Source: Candidatus Symbiobacter mobilis CR (GTDB lineage Bacteria > Pseudomonadota > Gammaproteobacteria > Burkholderiales > Burkholderiaceae_C). From it: DNA of 64,000 nt. The stretch lies in NCBI RefSeq assembly GCF_000477435.1, contig NC_022576.1, forward strand, positions 1,488,001 through 1,552,000. The letters are read 5' to 3'. Made by a program: the position numbers and the translations under genes. The notes under the pieces are model-generated. The model did no database searches and was not told where the DNA came from. It saw nothing but the letters and a program-made list of their open reading frames with translations. Below, piece after piece: positions 18,213 through 27,396 of this stretch. Position 1 is the first letter of the stretch; each line of letters begins with the position of its first letter.

Positions 18213-19139
18213 TTAGGCATCGACACGAGCGCGGCGCGCCAACCACCCGCGCACGGGTTCCCATGCCTCGATGGCCTGTACCGCGCTATCGATACCCACG
18301 ATCAGCAGCAACGCGCTCAAAAACAGCACCATCCCGGCAAACCCATGCAAAAAGCCCTGCCCGGCTTCGTCGCCGAAGTGGTACGTGATCAGGCATAGCG
18401 TCGTCACCCGAATCACATTCGCTGCAAAGGAAATCGGGACGATGAGGATCGCCAGAGTGACATTGCGAAAAAGCGAATCCCGCCGCACCAGATTGAGGTA
18501 CAGCAAGCCCAGCGATTCGAGCGTGAGCAAGGTGTGCAGCCCTGCACAAGCATCGGCGACGAGCAACATGTATTGCCCGACCTGCAAGATGACCCCGCTG
18601 CGTGCGATGGGGTAGCCCACGGCATACAGCAAATGCTCGGCTACATAAGACACCGCCATCTTCATGGGCATCGTGAAGGCATCGACGATCACGCCAGGCA
18701 GCGGAATCATGAAGAACAGAAAGAACAGCGCGAACCACTGCACCCGCAATGCCGTAGCGCCATACCGCAACCACACCATCCCTGCCAGCAGCGCGATGAC
18801 CGAGCCAGTCTCGAACATCAGCACGTCTTGCGAACGGCCTATGGCATACAGCAACAGCCCCTTGCCGAAAACCACCCACCCCCATGGGCTGGAGCGGCGA
18901 TGGGCATCCCCCTGCGCCGCCTTTTCCATGGCATCCCAGTTGCGGTAGAAAAGCCATAAGCCAATGGTGAGCACGACCGGCCCGTGCATGTGCTCCTGCG
19001 AACCCCAGATTCCCGACAACAACCGATAGAGGGTCGGCACGTACAACGCAGCCAGCCCAACGATGAGGGGCAGCCACGGCAGCCATGGCGCTGCAAGGAT
19101 GTTGCGGCCAGTCAGCATGGCCTTTTTCGCTTCAGGCAT
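18213..19139 (-). CDS. xrtB: Exosortase B
   Basis: A 308-residue polytopic membrane transpeptidase-like enzyme. The proposed catalytic triad is visible: Cys198 in ADACAGLHTL, Arg244 in NVIRVTTL and His265 in FLHGFAGM. About eight hydrophobic helices span the rest. Exosortases recognise PEP-CTERM tails, cut them and are thought to attach the protein to the surface polymer. It overlaps the epsG end by 8 bp and is followed by epsI, the order known from the Methylobacillus methanolan (eps) locus. A likely substrate is the PEP-CTERM protein at 25762-26325. Confidence 0.95.
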   Translation of the reverse strand: MPEAKKAMLTGRNILAAPWLPWLPLIVGLAALYVPTLYRLLSGIWGSQEHMHGPVVLTIGLWLFYRNWDAMEKAAQGDAHRRSSPWGWVVFGKGLLLYAIGRSQDVLMFETGSVIALLAGMVWLRYGATALRVQWFALFFLFFMIPLPGVIVDAFTMPMKMAVSYVAEHLLYAVGYPIARSGVILQVGQYMLLVADACAGLHTLLTLESLGLLYLNLVRRDSLFRNVTLAILIVPISFAANVIRVTTLCLITYHFGDEAGQGFLHGFAGMVLFLSALLLIVGIDSAVQAIEAWEPVRGWLARRARVDA

Positions 19140-20121
19140 CGTTGAGTACCGACCCGATCAGTTCGACCCCGCTGGATTGCAAGCGCTGCGCGAGCTGGAT
19201 GACGTCCGGGATGCGCGTGGCATTCCTGCGGCTGACCATCAGCGCATTGCGCGCCCTTGCGGCAATGATTTCCGAGTCCGCATACACGCTCCCGGCCGGG
19301 GTGTCGATCAGCACTACGTCGAATTGCTGGTTCGCGGCTTCGAGCAGGTTCCCAAAAGCAAGGCGCCCCAGCAGCTCCTGCGGGTTCGGCGGATTGGCCC
19401 CGGCAGGGATGACCGCCAAATTGGGCAGCCCGGGAACGAGGGTGGCGACCTCCATCCCCGCACGGTTGGCCAGGATGCCGGACAGCCCGAAGTTTTTGCC
19501 CAGCTTGAACATCGCCTGCTGACCCTGCTCAGGCTTGGCACGCAAGTCTGCGTCGATCAACAAGGTGCGCTGGCCTTGCTGCGCGAAGACGATGGCCAGA
19601 TTGCTCGCCACGAAGCTGCGCCCATCCCCCGTGCGCGGGCTGACGATGGCCAGCACCTTGTTGGCCCCGGCTTTGTTGAGCCAGCGCAAAACTTTGTTTT
19701 CCGGGGGCTTGTTGAGCCAGCGCAGCATGAGCTGGCTGCGCACCGCACGCATACTTTCGCTGACGGCGCCAAAGGGCTGGTATGCCGCCAGCAGCATGGG
19801 GCTGAGGCTGGTATTGGATGTGCTGAGGTAGGCATAGTCGTACTGCTGGCTCAGCGCAAAGTCGATGTCCTCCTTGGTCAGGAGCCGCAGCGCAAGTGCA
19901 GCTTCCCCGAATGGGACATGGTGGGCTTGCTGGTATTCGAGGATCTGCTGCGCGCTGTCCTGCGTCAACCTTCCGTTGGCAACGAGGATGTCGCCGATCG
20001 AACGGCTTGCGCTAAAGATGGGCGATACGGAAACCGCTGTATGTACGGTCTGCCCAGCTTCGGGCGTCGTCGCATACCCCGCCGCTGGAGCCGCAGCGCG
20101 CGCCGCCGTTTTCGCTCTCAT
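19132..20121 (-). CDS. epsG: EpsG-type chain-length tyrosine autokinase
   Basis: The 329-residue cytoplasmic BY-kinase-like ATPase has a deviant Walker A (SPRTGDGRSF), Walker A' (LLIDADLR) and Walker B (VVLIDTPAG). Arg replaces the usual P-loop Lys; I recall this from the exosortase-linked EpsG branch, so it need not mean loss of activity. The N-terminal segment (IGDILVANGRLTQDSAQQIL) resembles the MshEN-like domain seen in these kinases. The C-terminus lacks an obvious Tyr cluster. A short internal duplication repeats RWLNK. The ATG overlaps the epsF stop (ATGA), so kinase and membrane partner are co-translated and would act together on polymer length. Confidence 0.9.
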   Translation of the reverse strand: MRAKTAARAAAPAAGYATTPEAGQTVHTAVSVSPIFSASRSIGDILVANGRLTQDSAQQILEYQQAHHVPFGEAALALRLLTKEDIDFALSQQYDYAYLSTSNTSLSPMLLAAYQPFGAVSESMRAVRSQLMLRWLNKPPENKVLRWLNKAGANKVLAIVSPRTGDGRSFVASNLAIVFAQQGQRTLLIDADLRAKPEQGQQAMFKLGKNFGLSGILANRAGMEVATLVPGLPNLAVIPAGANPPNPQELLGRLAFGNLLEAANQQFDVVLIDTPAGSVYADSEIIAARARNALMVSRRNATRIPDVIQLAQRLQSSGVELIGSVLNDA

Positions 20122-21485
20122 GCGCTGGCCTGGGTGGATGAAGAGGGAGCTGCCGCACCGATCTGCCCAAGGACGGGCATGTGCAAGGCCTCGGACAGGT
20201 CTTCCGCACAGCGCACACGCCGGTCACGCAACTCCAACAACAGGGCGATACCCACCCCCGACAAGGTTCCCAGAAAGATCGACACCAGCACATTGAGAAA
20301 AACCCGGGGCCGAGAAGGCTGCGCGGGAGGTGTCGCGGGGTTCAGCACAGCCACGTTGGTCTGATTGGTCTGGCTGGCAATGTTCGTCTGCGAGGCACGC
20401 TGGCTGACCAGTTCAAAAGAACGCTGCGCGGATTCGATGTCTCGGCGCAACACGTTGAGCTCGTCACGCTGTTTGTTGAGTTGCAGCACACGTGTTTTCT
20501 GCTTTTGCAGGGCGGAAAGCAATTGCCCTTCGCGGGCACGGTTGACCTGGAAAGTCGTCTCGATCGAGTGGGTGATCCGGCGGGTTTCGTCTGCGAGCTG
20601 CGTTTTGAGCGTTTCCAGCTCTGCGCGGGAACGTTGGGTTTGCGGATGGTTCTGCCCGAGGTTGACGCTACTTTCGGTCAGGCGCGCCTCCAGCCTGGAG
20701 ATGTCAGCCTTCAGCCCGTTGATGAGAGGGCTTTGCATGACCTCCGCCAAGGTATCGGTCTGGCTGGTTCCCCGCTTGCTTTGGCTGTCGGTGGTCTGGC
20801 CCTGGATCAGGGTGAGCTGGCTGGAAATCTCATTGAGCTTGGCCGTTTCAAAGTCGAGCCGCTCGTCTGCCGAGGTGATGCCATGCTGCTGCTGGTAATC
20901 CGACAAGGCCTGTTGCGCCCTTTCCAGCTTGAGGCGTGCAGCCTTGGTTTGTTCATCGAAGAATGCTGCGTACTGCCTTGCCGGGGCAACTTGCAAGTCC
21001 AGATTGACGTCGATGTAGCCCTGTGCGAAAGCGTTGGCCACCATTGCAGCAAACTCCGGGTCCGCAGCGGTGTACTCGACCTGGATGACAGTGCTCTCCC
21101 GCGAGGGCTTGACGGAAAGGTCCTTTTGCAATGCGGCACCAAGCCAGTCAGCAATCTGCCCTTTGCCTTTGGCCTCGGTCTGCCATTGCTGGCGCACCGT
21201 GGGGTTTTCGTCCATCTTGAGCAGTTTGACCACCGTGCGCGCAACACGGTCACTCTGGATGATGTCAACCTGGGTCGCCATGTACCCCGGCGCCATCATT
21301 CCCTGCAACATCATGCCGCTCACCATGTCTGGCGCCTTGACGTCGACGACCACGGCAGCGCTGGCCGTGTACTGGCGCGGCAGAAGCAAACTCACGGTTC
21401 CCGTCAGCCCCACCGTGATCACCAAGGTCAGGAGCACTACCAGGTAGCGCGCACGCAAAACAAGCAGGAACTGCTGGAGCGTCAT
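20118..21485 (-). CDS. epsF: EpsF chain-length determinant (Wzz/PCP family)
   Basis: A 455-residue polysaccharide co-polymerase: N-terminal Wzz segment with a membrane helix (VVLLTLVITVGLTGTVSLLL), a long periplasmic coiled coil (about residues 170-390) and a second helix near the C-terminus (VFLNVLVSIFLGTLSGVGIALLL) ending in a short cytoplasmic tail. ATG 21485 is chosen; the in-frame extension upstream overlaps the epsE promoter-side region and is unconserved. It lies between the export protein epsE and the kinase epsG, the usual arrangement for a Wzc split into membrane and kinase parts. Confidence 0.92.
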   Translation of the reverse strand: MTLQQFLLVLRARYLVVLLTLVITVGLTGTVSLLLPRQYTASAAVVVDVKAPDMVSGMMLQGMMAPGYMATQVDIIQSDRVARTVVKLLKMDENPTVRQQWQTEAKGKGQIADWLGAALQKDLSVKPSRESTVIQVEYTAADPEFAAMVANAFAQGYIDVNLDLQVAPARQYAAFFDEQTKAARLKLERAQQALSDYQQQHGITSADERLDFETAKLNEISSQLTLIQGQTTDSQSKRGTSQTDTLAEVMQSPLINGLKADISRLEARLTESSVNLGQNHPQTQRSRAELETLKTQLADETRRITHSIETTFQVNRAREGQLLSALQKQKTRVLQLNKQRDELNVLRRDIESAQRSFELVSQRASQTNIASQTNQTNVAVLNPATPPAQPSRPRVFLNVLVSIFLGTLSGVGIALLLELRDRRVRCAEDLSEALHMPVLGQIGAAAPSSSTQASA

Positions 21486-21522
21486 AGCTGAAACGACGAG
21501 GTGAGCGACGAGGTGAAGACGA

Positions 21523-22341
21523 TTAGAAAATGCTCTCGCGAACGTAGAGCACGTCGTTGGTCTGGACGGGGTCCGTGAGTTTGGGTTCGGACTGGACGAC
21601 GGCGCCGCTTTCGGCCTTGCGGTGCAGGCGCAGGCGTTTTTCGCTGCCACGTGCAGTAGGCCCGCCACCGAGGGCGATGGCCTGCATCACCGTCATGGCA
21701 CGCTCGACACGGTAAGCCCCGGGGCGCTGCACCTCGCCATAGACATAAAAGACCGGGGCACGATGCACGTAAATGCTGTCACCCCCTTGCAAGATAAGGT
21801 CATCTTCCGTGCGAGCGTGGAGGAAGATCGCTGGAATATCGACTTCCTTGCGGAAAGGTTGCCCATCGCGCATTCCCGTCACGATCACGATGTCATCGCC
21901 CCCCGGAACAGCCCCGCCGGCGTTGGCCAACATGTCTGTCAATCGGATGTTGGCCGTCTCCAAAGGAAAGCGCCCAGGCCGAGCCACTTGGCCCAAAACG
22001 GAGACCTGGTTGCCGCGAATTTGCATCAACAGGATGCTGACCTGCGGGTTCTGCAAGAAGCCCCCTTGTTGCAAGGCATCGCGAATTCGCTGCTCCGCTT
22101 GCGCCACCGACAGCCCACCCAACTCGACCGACCCCAGCAAGGGATAAGAAATCGCTCCGCTTTCGGAAACACGGGTTTCGAGCGTGAGGTCGGGGTTTTG
22201 GAACACCTGAATCTTGATCGCATCCCCTGGACCCAAAGGATAGTCAGACTTGGCCCCGGCACTCGCACTCACAGCCGCCATGACGCAGACGATCCCACAC
22301 ATCCATGCTCGCACCCAACGCAACCAGATCATTTCCTGCAC
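21523..22341 (-). CDS. epsE: EpsE polysaccharide export protein (Wza-like, SLBB)
   Basis: The 272-residue protein has a signal peptide ending around SASAGA, then a Poly_export domain (YPLGPGDAIKIQVFQNPDL, VSESGAISYPLLG) and SLBB-type repeats (VSVLGQVARPGRFPL, YVYGEVQRPGAYRVE). It would form the periplasmic/outer-membrane export channel. The start is GTG 22341, supported by AAAGGAG six bases upstream; the next ATG is at 22332. No lipobox cysteine follows the signal peptide, unlike classical Wza. It is 36 bp downstream of epsD. Confidence 0.92.
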   Translation of the reverse strand: MQEMIWLRWVRAWMCGIVCVMAAVSASAGAKSDYPLGPGDAIKIQVFQNPDLTLETRVSESGAISYPLLGSVELGGLSVAQAEQRIRDALQQGGFLQNPQVSILLMQIRGNQVSVLGQVARPGRFPLETANIRLTDMLANAGGAVPGGDDIVIVTGMRDGQPFRKEVDIPAIFLHARTEDDLILQGGDSIYVHRAPVFYVYGEVQRPGAYRVERAMTVMQAIALGGGPTARGSEKRLRLHRKAESGAVVQSEPKLTDPVQTNDVLYVRESIF

Positions 22342-22377
22342 GCCTGTCTCCTTTTCCCTTTGCGCTGACCTTTGCGC

Positions 22378-23349
22378 TTACTTCAGGCCAGCCACGCCTT
22401 TTTCTATCGCCGTCTGCCGCGCATCGCCTTGTACGGGCTGCACGGCTGGTTCCACAGGAACTGGGGAAACCGCAGGGGCCGCAGGGGTCATACTGCCGAA
22501 TTCGCCAACGTATTCCACCGGTTTTGCTGCACGCAGCCGGGCCAACTCGTCCTTGACGGCATCGCTGGAACGCTTGTTTTGCAGAAACTGTTCAATGCGC
22601 GGCAGCGCCGTGGCCTGATCCACCGGCGCAGAGCGGGAAGCAACCACGCGCAGATAGGTCAAAGTCTCCGGCGATTCCAACACCACGCTCTGCCCATCTT
22701 TCAACGCATGCACTTTGGTAAGCAAATCGAGCGGAATCTGCTCTGCAGAGCGCGTTGCACTCCCGCCCCCGAACTTCACGCCTTTGCCCTTGAGCCAGAC
22801 TGCCACTTCCTCGGCCGATTTGCCCGCAGCAGCCATGGTGCGCAAGGTGTCCAGCACCCCAGCATTGGCGGGGACGAGTACTTCCTGCACGTTATAGACG
22901 CGCCGGGCAGCAAACAGCTCGGGATGCTCGGCATAGTATTGCTCGCACTCCTGCGTAGTGGGCTTGGCCATCCCCGCCATGATTTTTTGGAAATACGCAC
23001 GGGCCAGCACGTCGCGCCGCGCTTCTTCGAGCGCTGCAATGGTTTCCGGCGTGCGATCAAGCTTTTGCTCCACGGCCTGCTGTACCGCCAGTGATTGGTC
23101 GATCAGCCTTTCGATGGCCTCTCGGCTGGCTTGCTGGACGGCCTGCGGCGAATCGCTGGGCACGCGGCTACGCGCCAACACCTGGTTGACCTGGTGTACC
23201 GAAATCTCTTCCGATCCCACCTTGGCCGCAACCTGGGAAGAAGCCCCGTCTTTCTTGCCACAAGCAGCCAAGCCCACAAGCAGCGCCACGAGCAACAAAC
23301 GATGAAACGGAGTACTACAAAAACCGGGAGAACAATGAGAACCAGACAT
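22378..23349 (-). CDS. epsD: EpsD-type periplasmic peptidyl-prolyl isomerase lipoprotein
   Basis: A 323-residue lipoprotein (lipobox LAAC, about residue 30) followed by a SurA_N-like helical domain (KVGSEEISVHQVNQVL) and a degenerate parvulin-like domain. It ends in a proline/valine-rich tail. EpsD homologues are consistently found in exosortase-B loci and are proposed to help fold secreted or outer-membrane parts of the export machine. AAAGG five bases before ATG 23349 decides the start over an in-frame codon at 23376. Confidence 0.88.
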   Translation of the reverse strand: MSGSHCSPGFCSTPFHRLLLVALLVGLAACGKKDGASSQVAAKVGSEEISVHQVNQVLARSRVPSDSPQAVQQASREAIERLIDQSLAVQQAVEQKLDRTPETIAALEEARRDVLARAYFQKIMAGMAKPTTQECEQYYAEHPELFAARRVYNVQEVLVPANAGVLDTLRTMAAAGKSAEEVAVWLKGKGVKFGGGSATRSAEQIPLDLLTKVHALKDGQSVVLESPETLTYLRVVASRSAPVDQATALPRIEQFLQNKRSSDAVKDELARLRAAKPVEYVGEFGSMTPAAPAVSPVPVEPAVQPVQGDARQTAIEKGVAGLK

Positions 23350-23443
23350 GAGAACCTTTCGACGTGGAAAGAACAACTATCCTAAACCAGCATTTAGGCC
23401 GGGGTCACGGCTTACCGCCCTGCATGACAGGATTTCCAACCAG

Positions 23444-24643
23444 TCAAAACTGGTATTGCGCAGACACCGAATACATGGTGCTGGCGTAATCCAATCCTGG
23501 CCAATTGGCGCCGCGCCGGGAATTCTGTAGGGTCACGCTGACTCCCAACCGTGGGTCGCGCTGCCAGCGCAGAACAACGCTGGTGTCGCGCTTGTCGTCT
23601 TGCCTGGGAAGTGCAATGGGGATAGCCGCATCGCCCAAGTACTGCACACGAGAACGATCCCGGCGCAATTGCAGCGTGGTCTTCGGCCCCACCTGCCAGG
23701 TTGGCGCTACGTAGAACGTGTCCGTCTGCGCAAAGCTGCTGTAAGTGGTGACGTACCCGGAAAAGCTGCGGGAATGTCCCAACAACACGCTGGACTTGCC
23801 GCCCAATTGCCACAGCAAGCTGGCGGCATGGTCGACTTCGTCGAAATCCCCAGTGGGCCGCGCAGGATGGGTCTGGTTTACCAGCCCCATCGACACATCG
23901 ACCCGCAATTGATCCGGCAGTGCCCACTGTAAACGTAGCTCGTCGCGTTCTTGGTCGAAATCGCTCTGCGTGGAAACGACGTACTCGGCTTCCACATCCT
24001 GGTGGCGCCAGGAGACTACCGTTCCGCTTGCCCAACGATACCCTACCCCGGCATACAAAGAGTCCAGGGTGTGGTCGCCCCCGGCAACGAGATTTTGCTG
24101 ATTGGTCTGATCCTTTCGGGAAGCGCCAGCCAACAACTGCCATGGCCCACCGAGTTCGTACACCGCGTCTACGCGACGGGTACGCTCGATTCGTTCATTG
24201 CGGTGTTCCAACCCCACATAGTCGGAAAAACTGTTGAGCGACACCGTGCGATCCAGCGCAAGCGTTCCATGGAAATCGGGCGTCACGCTCCAGCGCAGCG
24301 CAATGCCTGCATCGCTGGAGGTGTAGTTCAGAAACTCGAAGCTACGAAAGCGGTGGTCTCCCACTTTGGCGTGGATCTCCAGCTTTTGCATGCCCAACTG
24401 GGAGGTGAACGCAAGCTGCAACTCGTTGGAAAGACGCTGGTCTGCGGCGCTGGCTTTGCCTAGGCGCGCCACCGTGTCCGTTCCGGCAGGCAGACGCAAC
24501 AGGTTGTCATCGAACACGAGCGAGGATTCGATCTCGATGGTCAGAGGGCAATTCTCGCCGCACCATCCCTCACCACACCATGCAACCCCAGCCGCCCCGG
24601 CACAACATATTGCCAGGAACCATCGCAAACAGCGAATACACAT
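23444..24643 (-). CDS. epsL: EpsL outer-membrane beta-barrel protein
   Basis: The 399-residue protein has a signal peptide and then a long series of alternating amphipathic strands rich in aromatic and polar residues. It ends in VSAQYQF, the C-terminal Phe signature of outer-membrane barrels. Size and position match EpsL of exosortase-B loci, a putative outer-membrane exporter. ATG 24643 is taken; a TTG at 24661 would add six residues, and neither has a strong ribosome binding site. Confidence 0.83.
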   Translation of the reverse strand: MCIRCLRWFLAICCAGAAGVAWCGEGWCGENCPLTIEIESSLVFDDNLLRLPAGTDTVARLGKASAADQRLSNELQLAFTSQLGMQKLEIHAKVGDHRFRSFEFLNYTSSDAGIALRWSVTPDFHGTLALDRTVSLNSFSDYVGLEHRNERIERTRRVDAVYELGGPWQLLAGASRKDQTNQQNLVAGGDHTLDSLYAGVGYRWASGTVVSWRHQDVEAEYVVSTQSDFDQERDELRLQWALPDQLRVDVSMGLVNQTHPARPTGDFDEVDHAASLLWQLGGKSSVLLGHSRSFSGYVTTYSSFAQTDTFYVAPTWQVGPKTTLQLRRDRSRVQYLGDAAIPIALPRQDDKRDTSVVLRWQRDPRLGVSVTLQNSRRGANWPGLDYASTMYSVSAQYQF

Positions 24644-24774
24644 ACGAACAAATAGAAACAAAGGAAAATGCCAAAATGGCTATCAGGAGTTTTGCATACT
24701 TCACAAGAAAATTGCAAAACTACATATACGAAGCGATATAGAAAACTATCGAGTAAAAAGAGAAACAAATATTT

Positions 24775-25551
24775 TCACAAACCACCGATCGATCGCAACT
24801 TGCCTACAGCCTGCGCACGATTGCTGACAGCCAGTTTACTGAAAATCCGTTTGAGGTGATTTTTTACCGTGAACTCACTGATCTGCAAAATCAGTCCAAT
24901 TTCCACGTTGGTTTTTCCGACCATGACCCAGTGCAAAACTTCGCGTTCTCGATCCGACAGAGCGGGAATTTCCCGGCCAGAAATCTCCGCAGCAGCCAGC
25001 CGTTGCGAGGCCAGTAACTCTACCTGGCGCAGCGCAGCATCGACGACAGGCGTCAATACCAACATGGTTTCCCGGTCCTGCTCCGCAAACTTGCCTTGCC
25101 AACGCAAAGCCACGTACAAGCAGTCGTACTGGTGACGCTTGTCGCTGTGACCATGCACCAGCATCGCAGGAACGATCTCGACGTACCCACCCAGCACAGC
25201 CGGCCACTGTTCCCCCCCCATCTTTGCCACACGCGGCGGGTCGATCACCGGCAAACGGCCCGCCGCACACCACGCAGCATACAAGGCGCGCAACGTTTCG
25301 TTGATCTCTTGGGGTTGCACATTCTGCGTGCGCGCACGTTCGTGGGGGGACAGGATGTCATGAATCAGAAATCGCTCCCCCGCGCCGTAATCTCCCCACG
25401 CAGCAAGCAGCACATCGTGGGGCAAGAAACTGCGAAAGTCTCCCTGCAACCAATCAAGCAAATCGCGATGGGTACGCACCCTCGCAGCCCCCGCAATACA
25501 GCGGGGGTAATCACGCCAAGCTACGCTGGCCGAAGACGCTGGATCGGGCAT
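24775..25551 (-). CDS. epsA: EpsA-type LuxR-family transcriptional regulator
   Basis: The 258-residue protein has a sensory N-terminal part (residues about 1-190) of the kind found in the exosortase-B-associated EpsA regulators, and a C-terminal LuxR/GerE HTH: LSDREREVLHWVMVGKTNVE, then IGLILQISEFTVKNHLKRIF. No receiver Asp is evident, so it is not a standard response regulator. ATG 25551 begins the conserved part; the frame upstream translates terminator sequence. It stands between the PEP-CTERM gene and epsL and is the obvious local regulator of the eps operon. Confidence 0.88.
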   Translation of the reverse strand: MPDPASSASVAWRDYPRCIAGAARVRTHRDLLDWLQGDFRSFLPHDVLLAAWGDYGAGERFLIHDILSPHERARTQNVQPQEINETLRALYAAWCAAGRLPVIDPPRVAKMGGEQWPAVLGGYVEIVPAMLVHGHSDKRHQYDCLYVALRWQGKFAEQDRETMLVLTPVVDAALRQVELLASQRLAAAEISGREIPALSDREREVLHWVMVGKTNVEIGLILQISEFTVKNHLKRIFSKLAVSNRAQAVGKLRSIGGL

Positions 25552-25589
25552 GGGGAAAAACGCATTGCCGCCAAGCAGAAAAAAGGCGA

Positions 25590-25625
25590 AAAAAAAGGGA
25601 TCGCAAAGCAACCCCTTTTTCTTCT
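25590..25625 (-). terminator. Rho-independent terminator between the PEP-CTERM gene and epsA
   Basis: On the minus strand AAAAAGGGG and CCCTTTTT can pair around a 12-base loop and are followed by a run of T. The palindrome could work in both directions. GC-rich inverted repeats at about 25649-25685 lie just before it. Confidence 0.65.
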
Positions 25626-25761
25626 TACACAGCGCTTGATGCGCCGCAATCCCCCCGGGCGGGGGACAACCGGGGATCACCCGGGATTATCGTCTTTGTC
25701 GTTGTTGGCGAAAAGCACCTCGAAAAAGCACCTCTCCTTCTGCCTGACATCCACACTGGGA

Positions 25762-26325
25762 TCAATGCTTGGAAGCAGAGGATTGGTGGCGCTGGCGACG
25801 CCGCACCACAGCACCCACTACCCCCAAGCCCGCGAGCAACATGGCATAGCTTTCCGGTTCTGGAACGGGTACCGGTGCTACGACCACGCTGTAGTTGCCA
25901 AAGTAATTGGCGGTGTAAGACAAAGGATCGACCTTGCCTTTGAGAACCAGGGTGTGCGCCCCAGAGGTCAAGGAAGTACCAAAGTTGAAGGCCCCAACAT
26001 TAGCACCCCACTGCTCCCCGCCGGTATACAAGTTCTGTAAAGTGGAACCCATCAGCATGTCATCAAGGTACACATTCAAGTCACTCACGGTACCCAGTGT
26101 CCACCCTTGCACGGATAAGCTCATCGCCGACCACGGTGTGGAAAATGCGTTGAACGTGTAGGTGTCAACGAAATCCCCAGTCGAAAAGAAGGTACCACCA
26201 CCCCAAGACCCCCACTCTCCTTGATCCCCCCCGGAGACCCAGCTCGTCACCGACGCAGAAGCATGCCCGCCAACCAAAGCACCTACGGCTAACACCGCAG
26301 CGGCAACAACATTTTTGAGTTTCAT
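25762..26325 (-). CDS. PEP-CTERM sorting-domain protein (FxDxF-like family)
   Basis: The 187-residue exported protein has a signal peptide (KLKNVVAAAVLAVGALVGGHASA) and a beta-rich body. An FVDTYTF motif resembles FxDxF-family PEP-CTERM proteins. The tail is complete: VPEPESYAML, a hydrophobic stretch and RRRQR. Start ATG 26325 is fixed by AAGGAG seven bases upstream. It would be secreted, anchored by the tail and processed by exosortase B. It is the only PEP-CTERM tail I found in the window. Confidence 0.93.
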   Translation of the reverse strand: MKLKNVVAAAVLAVGALVGGHASASVTSWVSGGDQGEWGSWGGGTFFSTGDFVDTYTFNAFSTPWSAMSLSVQGWTLGTVSDLNVYLDDMLMGSTLQNLYTGGEQWGANVGAFNFGTSLTSGAHTLVLKGKVDPLSYTANYFGNYSVVVAPVPVPEPESYAMLLAGLGVVGAVVRRRQRHQSSASKH

Positions 26326-26668
26326 GACATTCTCCTTAACAAAATACTGCGCAGGCTGCGGGCCTTTAACACACATGCTTAACACATGAACCAAAGCGCC
26401 CTACAACCTACAGCGCAATTCCCAGCGACACACCAAGACCGATGCACCACACGAGTAACACACTACGAGCAGCAACCAATCGCGATCTTTCCCTAGATTT
26501 TTAGTCAGTGTACGCAGCGTTCCTGGCAAAGTCTGTAGCCCTTTCGAGCTATTGTTCCAGACTACCCCGCTCGAACCGTGACCAATTCGTGCCTGCATGC
26601 CTGTCTCGTCTTGACAACCGTCCAAGCTTACCGCCTTCGCGGCAACCAGCGCCTACGCACTTACGCGC
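26326..26668. other. 343-bp non-coding stretch upstream of the PEP-CTERM gene
   Basis: No convincing gene is present; short frames here lack codon bias and ribosome binding sites. Two near-identical direct copies of TTAACACA(CA)TG at 26366-26388 sit about 40 bp upstream of the PEP-CTERM start and could be regulator sites. I found no clear sigma-54 or sigma-70 promoter. Confidence 0.4.
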
Positions 26669-27349
26669 TTACGTGGAACTCGGCAGCACCCTTTGCAGAA
26701 AAACCGCGATGTCCGCCAGCTCTGCGGCACAGACTGTATGCGGCATCGCGTAGGTCTTCCACTCCACGGAATAGCCCAACCGACGCAGCACGCCGAGGCT
26801 GGATTCGGCGTGACTGAGGGCCACCACCGTATCCCCCATGCCATGCGCCAAAAAGATTGGCGTGTTCTGGTTGGCCGGGTGACCATCGCACTGTTTCGGT
26901 AGCGGAAGATAGCCCGACAAGCCGATGATCCCGGCCAACGTTCGGGGGCAACGCAAGCCTGCATAGAGCACTACCGCGCATCCTTGCGAAAACCCGGCCA
27001 ACACGATGCGTTGCGGTGGCACGCCGCGCCCGACTTCGTGCTCGACCCATGCCAGTACCGCCGCAGCACTGGCGCTGATTCCCGCTTCATCCTCATCGCG
27101 GCGTAAATCGTTGTGTCGAATGTCATACCAAGCCGATTGCACAGCGCCCCCGCAGACGGTGACGGACATTTTGGGCGCATGGGGGAAGACAAAGCGAATG
27201 CGCATCCACGCAGGCAACTGCAATTCCGGGATGACATCGTAAAAGTCGTACCCATCGGCACCCAAACCATGGAGCCAAATGACGGTGGCATCCGGGTGGG
27301 CGCCGGTATCGCGCGTCACACAAGGCAACAAAGCAAGATCGGCAGGCAT
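26669..27349 (-). CDS. Carboxylesterase / phospholipase family alpha/beta hydrolase
   Basis: A 226-residue alpha/beta hydrolase with VIWLHGLGADG (oxyanion region), GFSQG (nucleophile Ser), HGMGDTVV (acid Asp) and AMPHTVC (catalytic His). The layout and length match the Abhydrolase_2 family of small carboxylesterases/acyl-protein thioesterases. Substrate unknown. It is 47 bp downstream of ftsY on the same strand. Confidence 0.9.
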   Translation of the reverse strand: MPADLALLPCVTRDTGAHPDATVIWLHGLGADGYDFYDVIPELQLPAWMRIRFVFPHAPKMSVTVCGGAVQSAWYDIRHNDLRRDEDEAGISASAAAVLAWVEHEVGRGVPPQRIVLAGFSQGCAVVLYAGLRCPRTLAGIIGLSGYLPLPKQCDGHPANQNTPIFLAHGMGDTVVALSHAESSLGVLRRLGYSVEWKTYAMPHTVCAAELADIAVFLQRVLPSST

Positions 27350-27396
27350 CGCATCGTCTCCAGTTCGTGGCGCACAGTGCTGGTCGTTCCTGCCAT

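Noticed and set aside
18127..18226. N-terminal extension of EpsI reading SLTPNPSPAGRGE
   Set aside because: This is translation of a REP-like repeat; the ribosome binding site and membrane anchor support the start at 18127.
25096..26040. Plus-strand open frame of 314 codons
   Set aside because: Antisense of epsA and the PEP-CTERM gene, running through a terminator.
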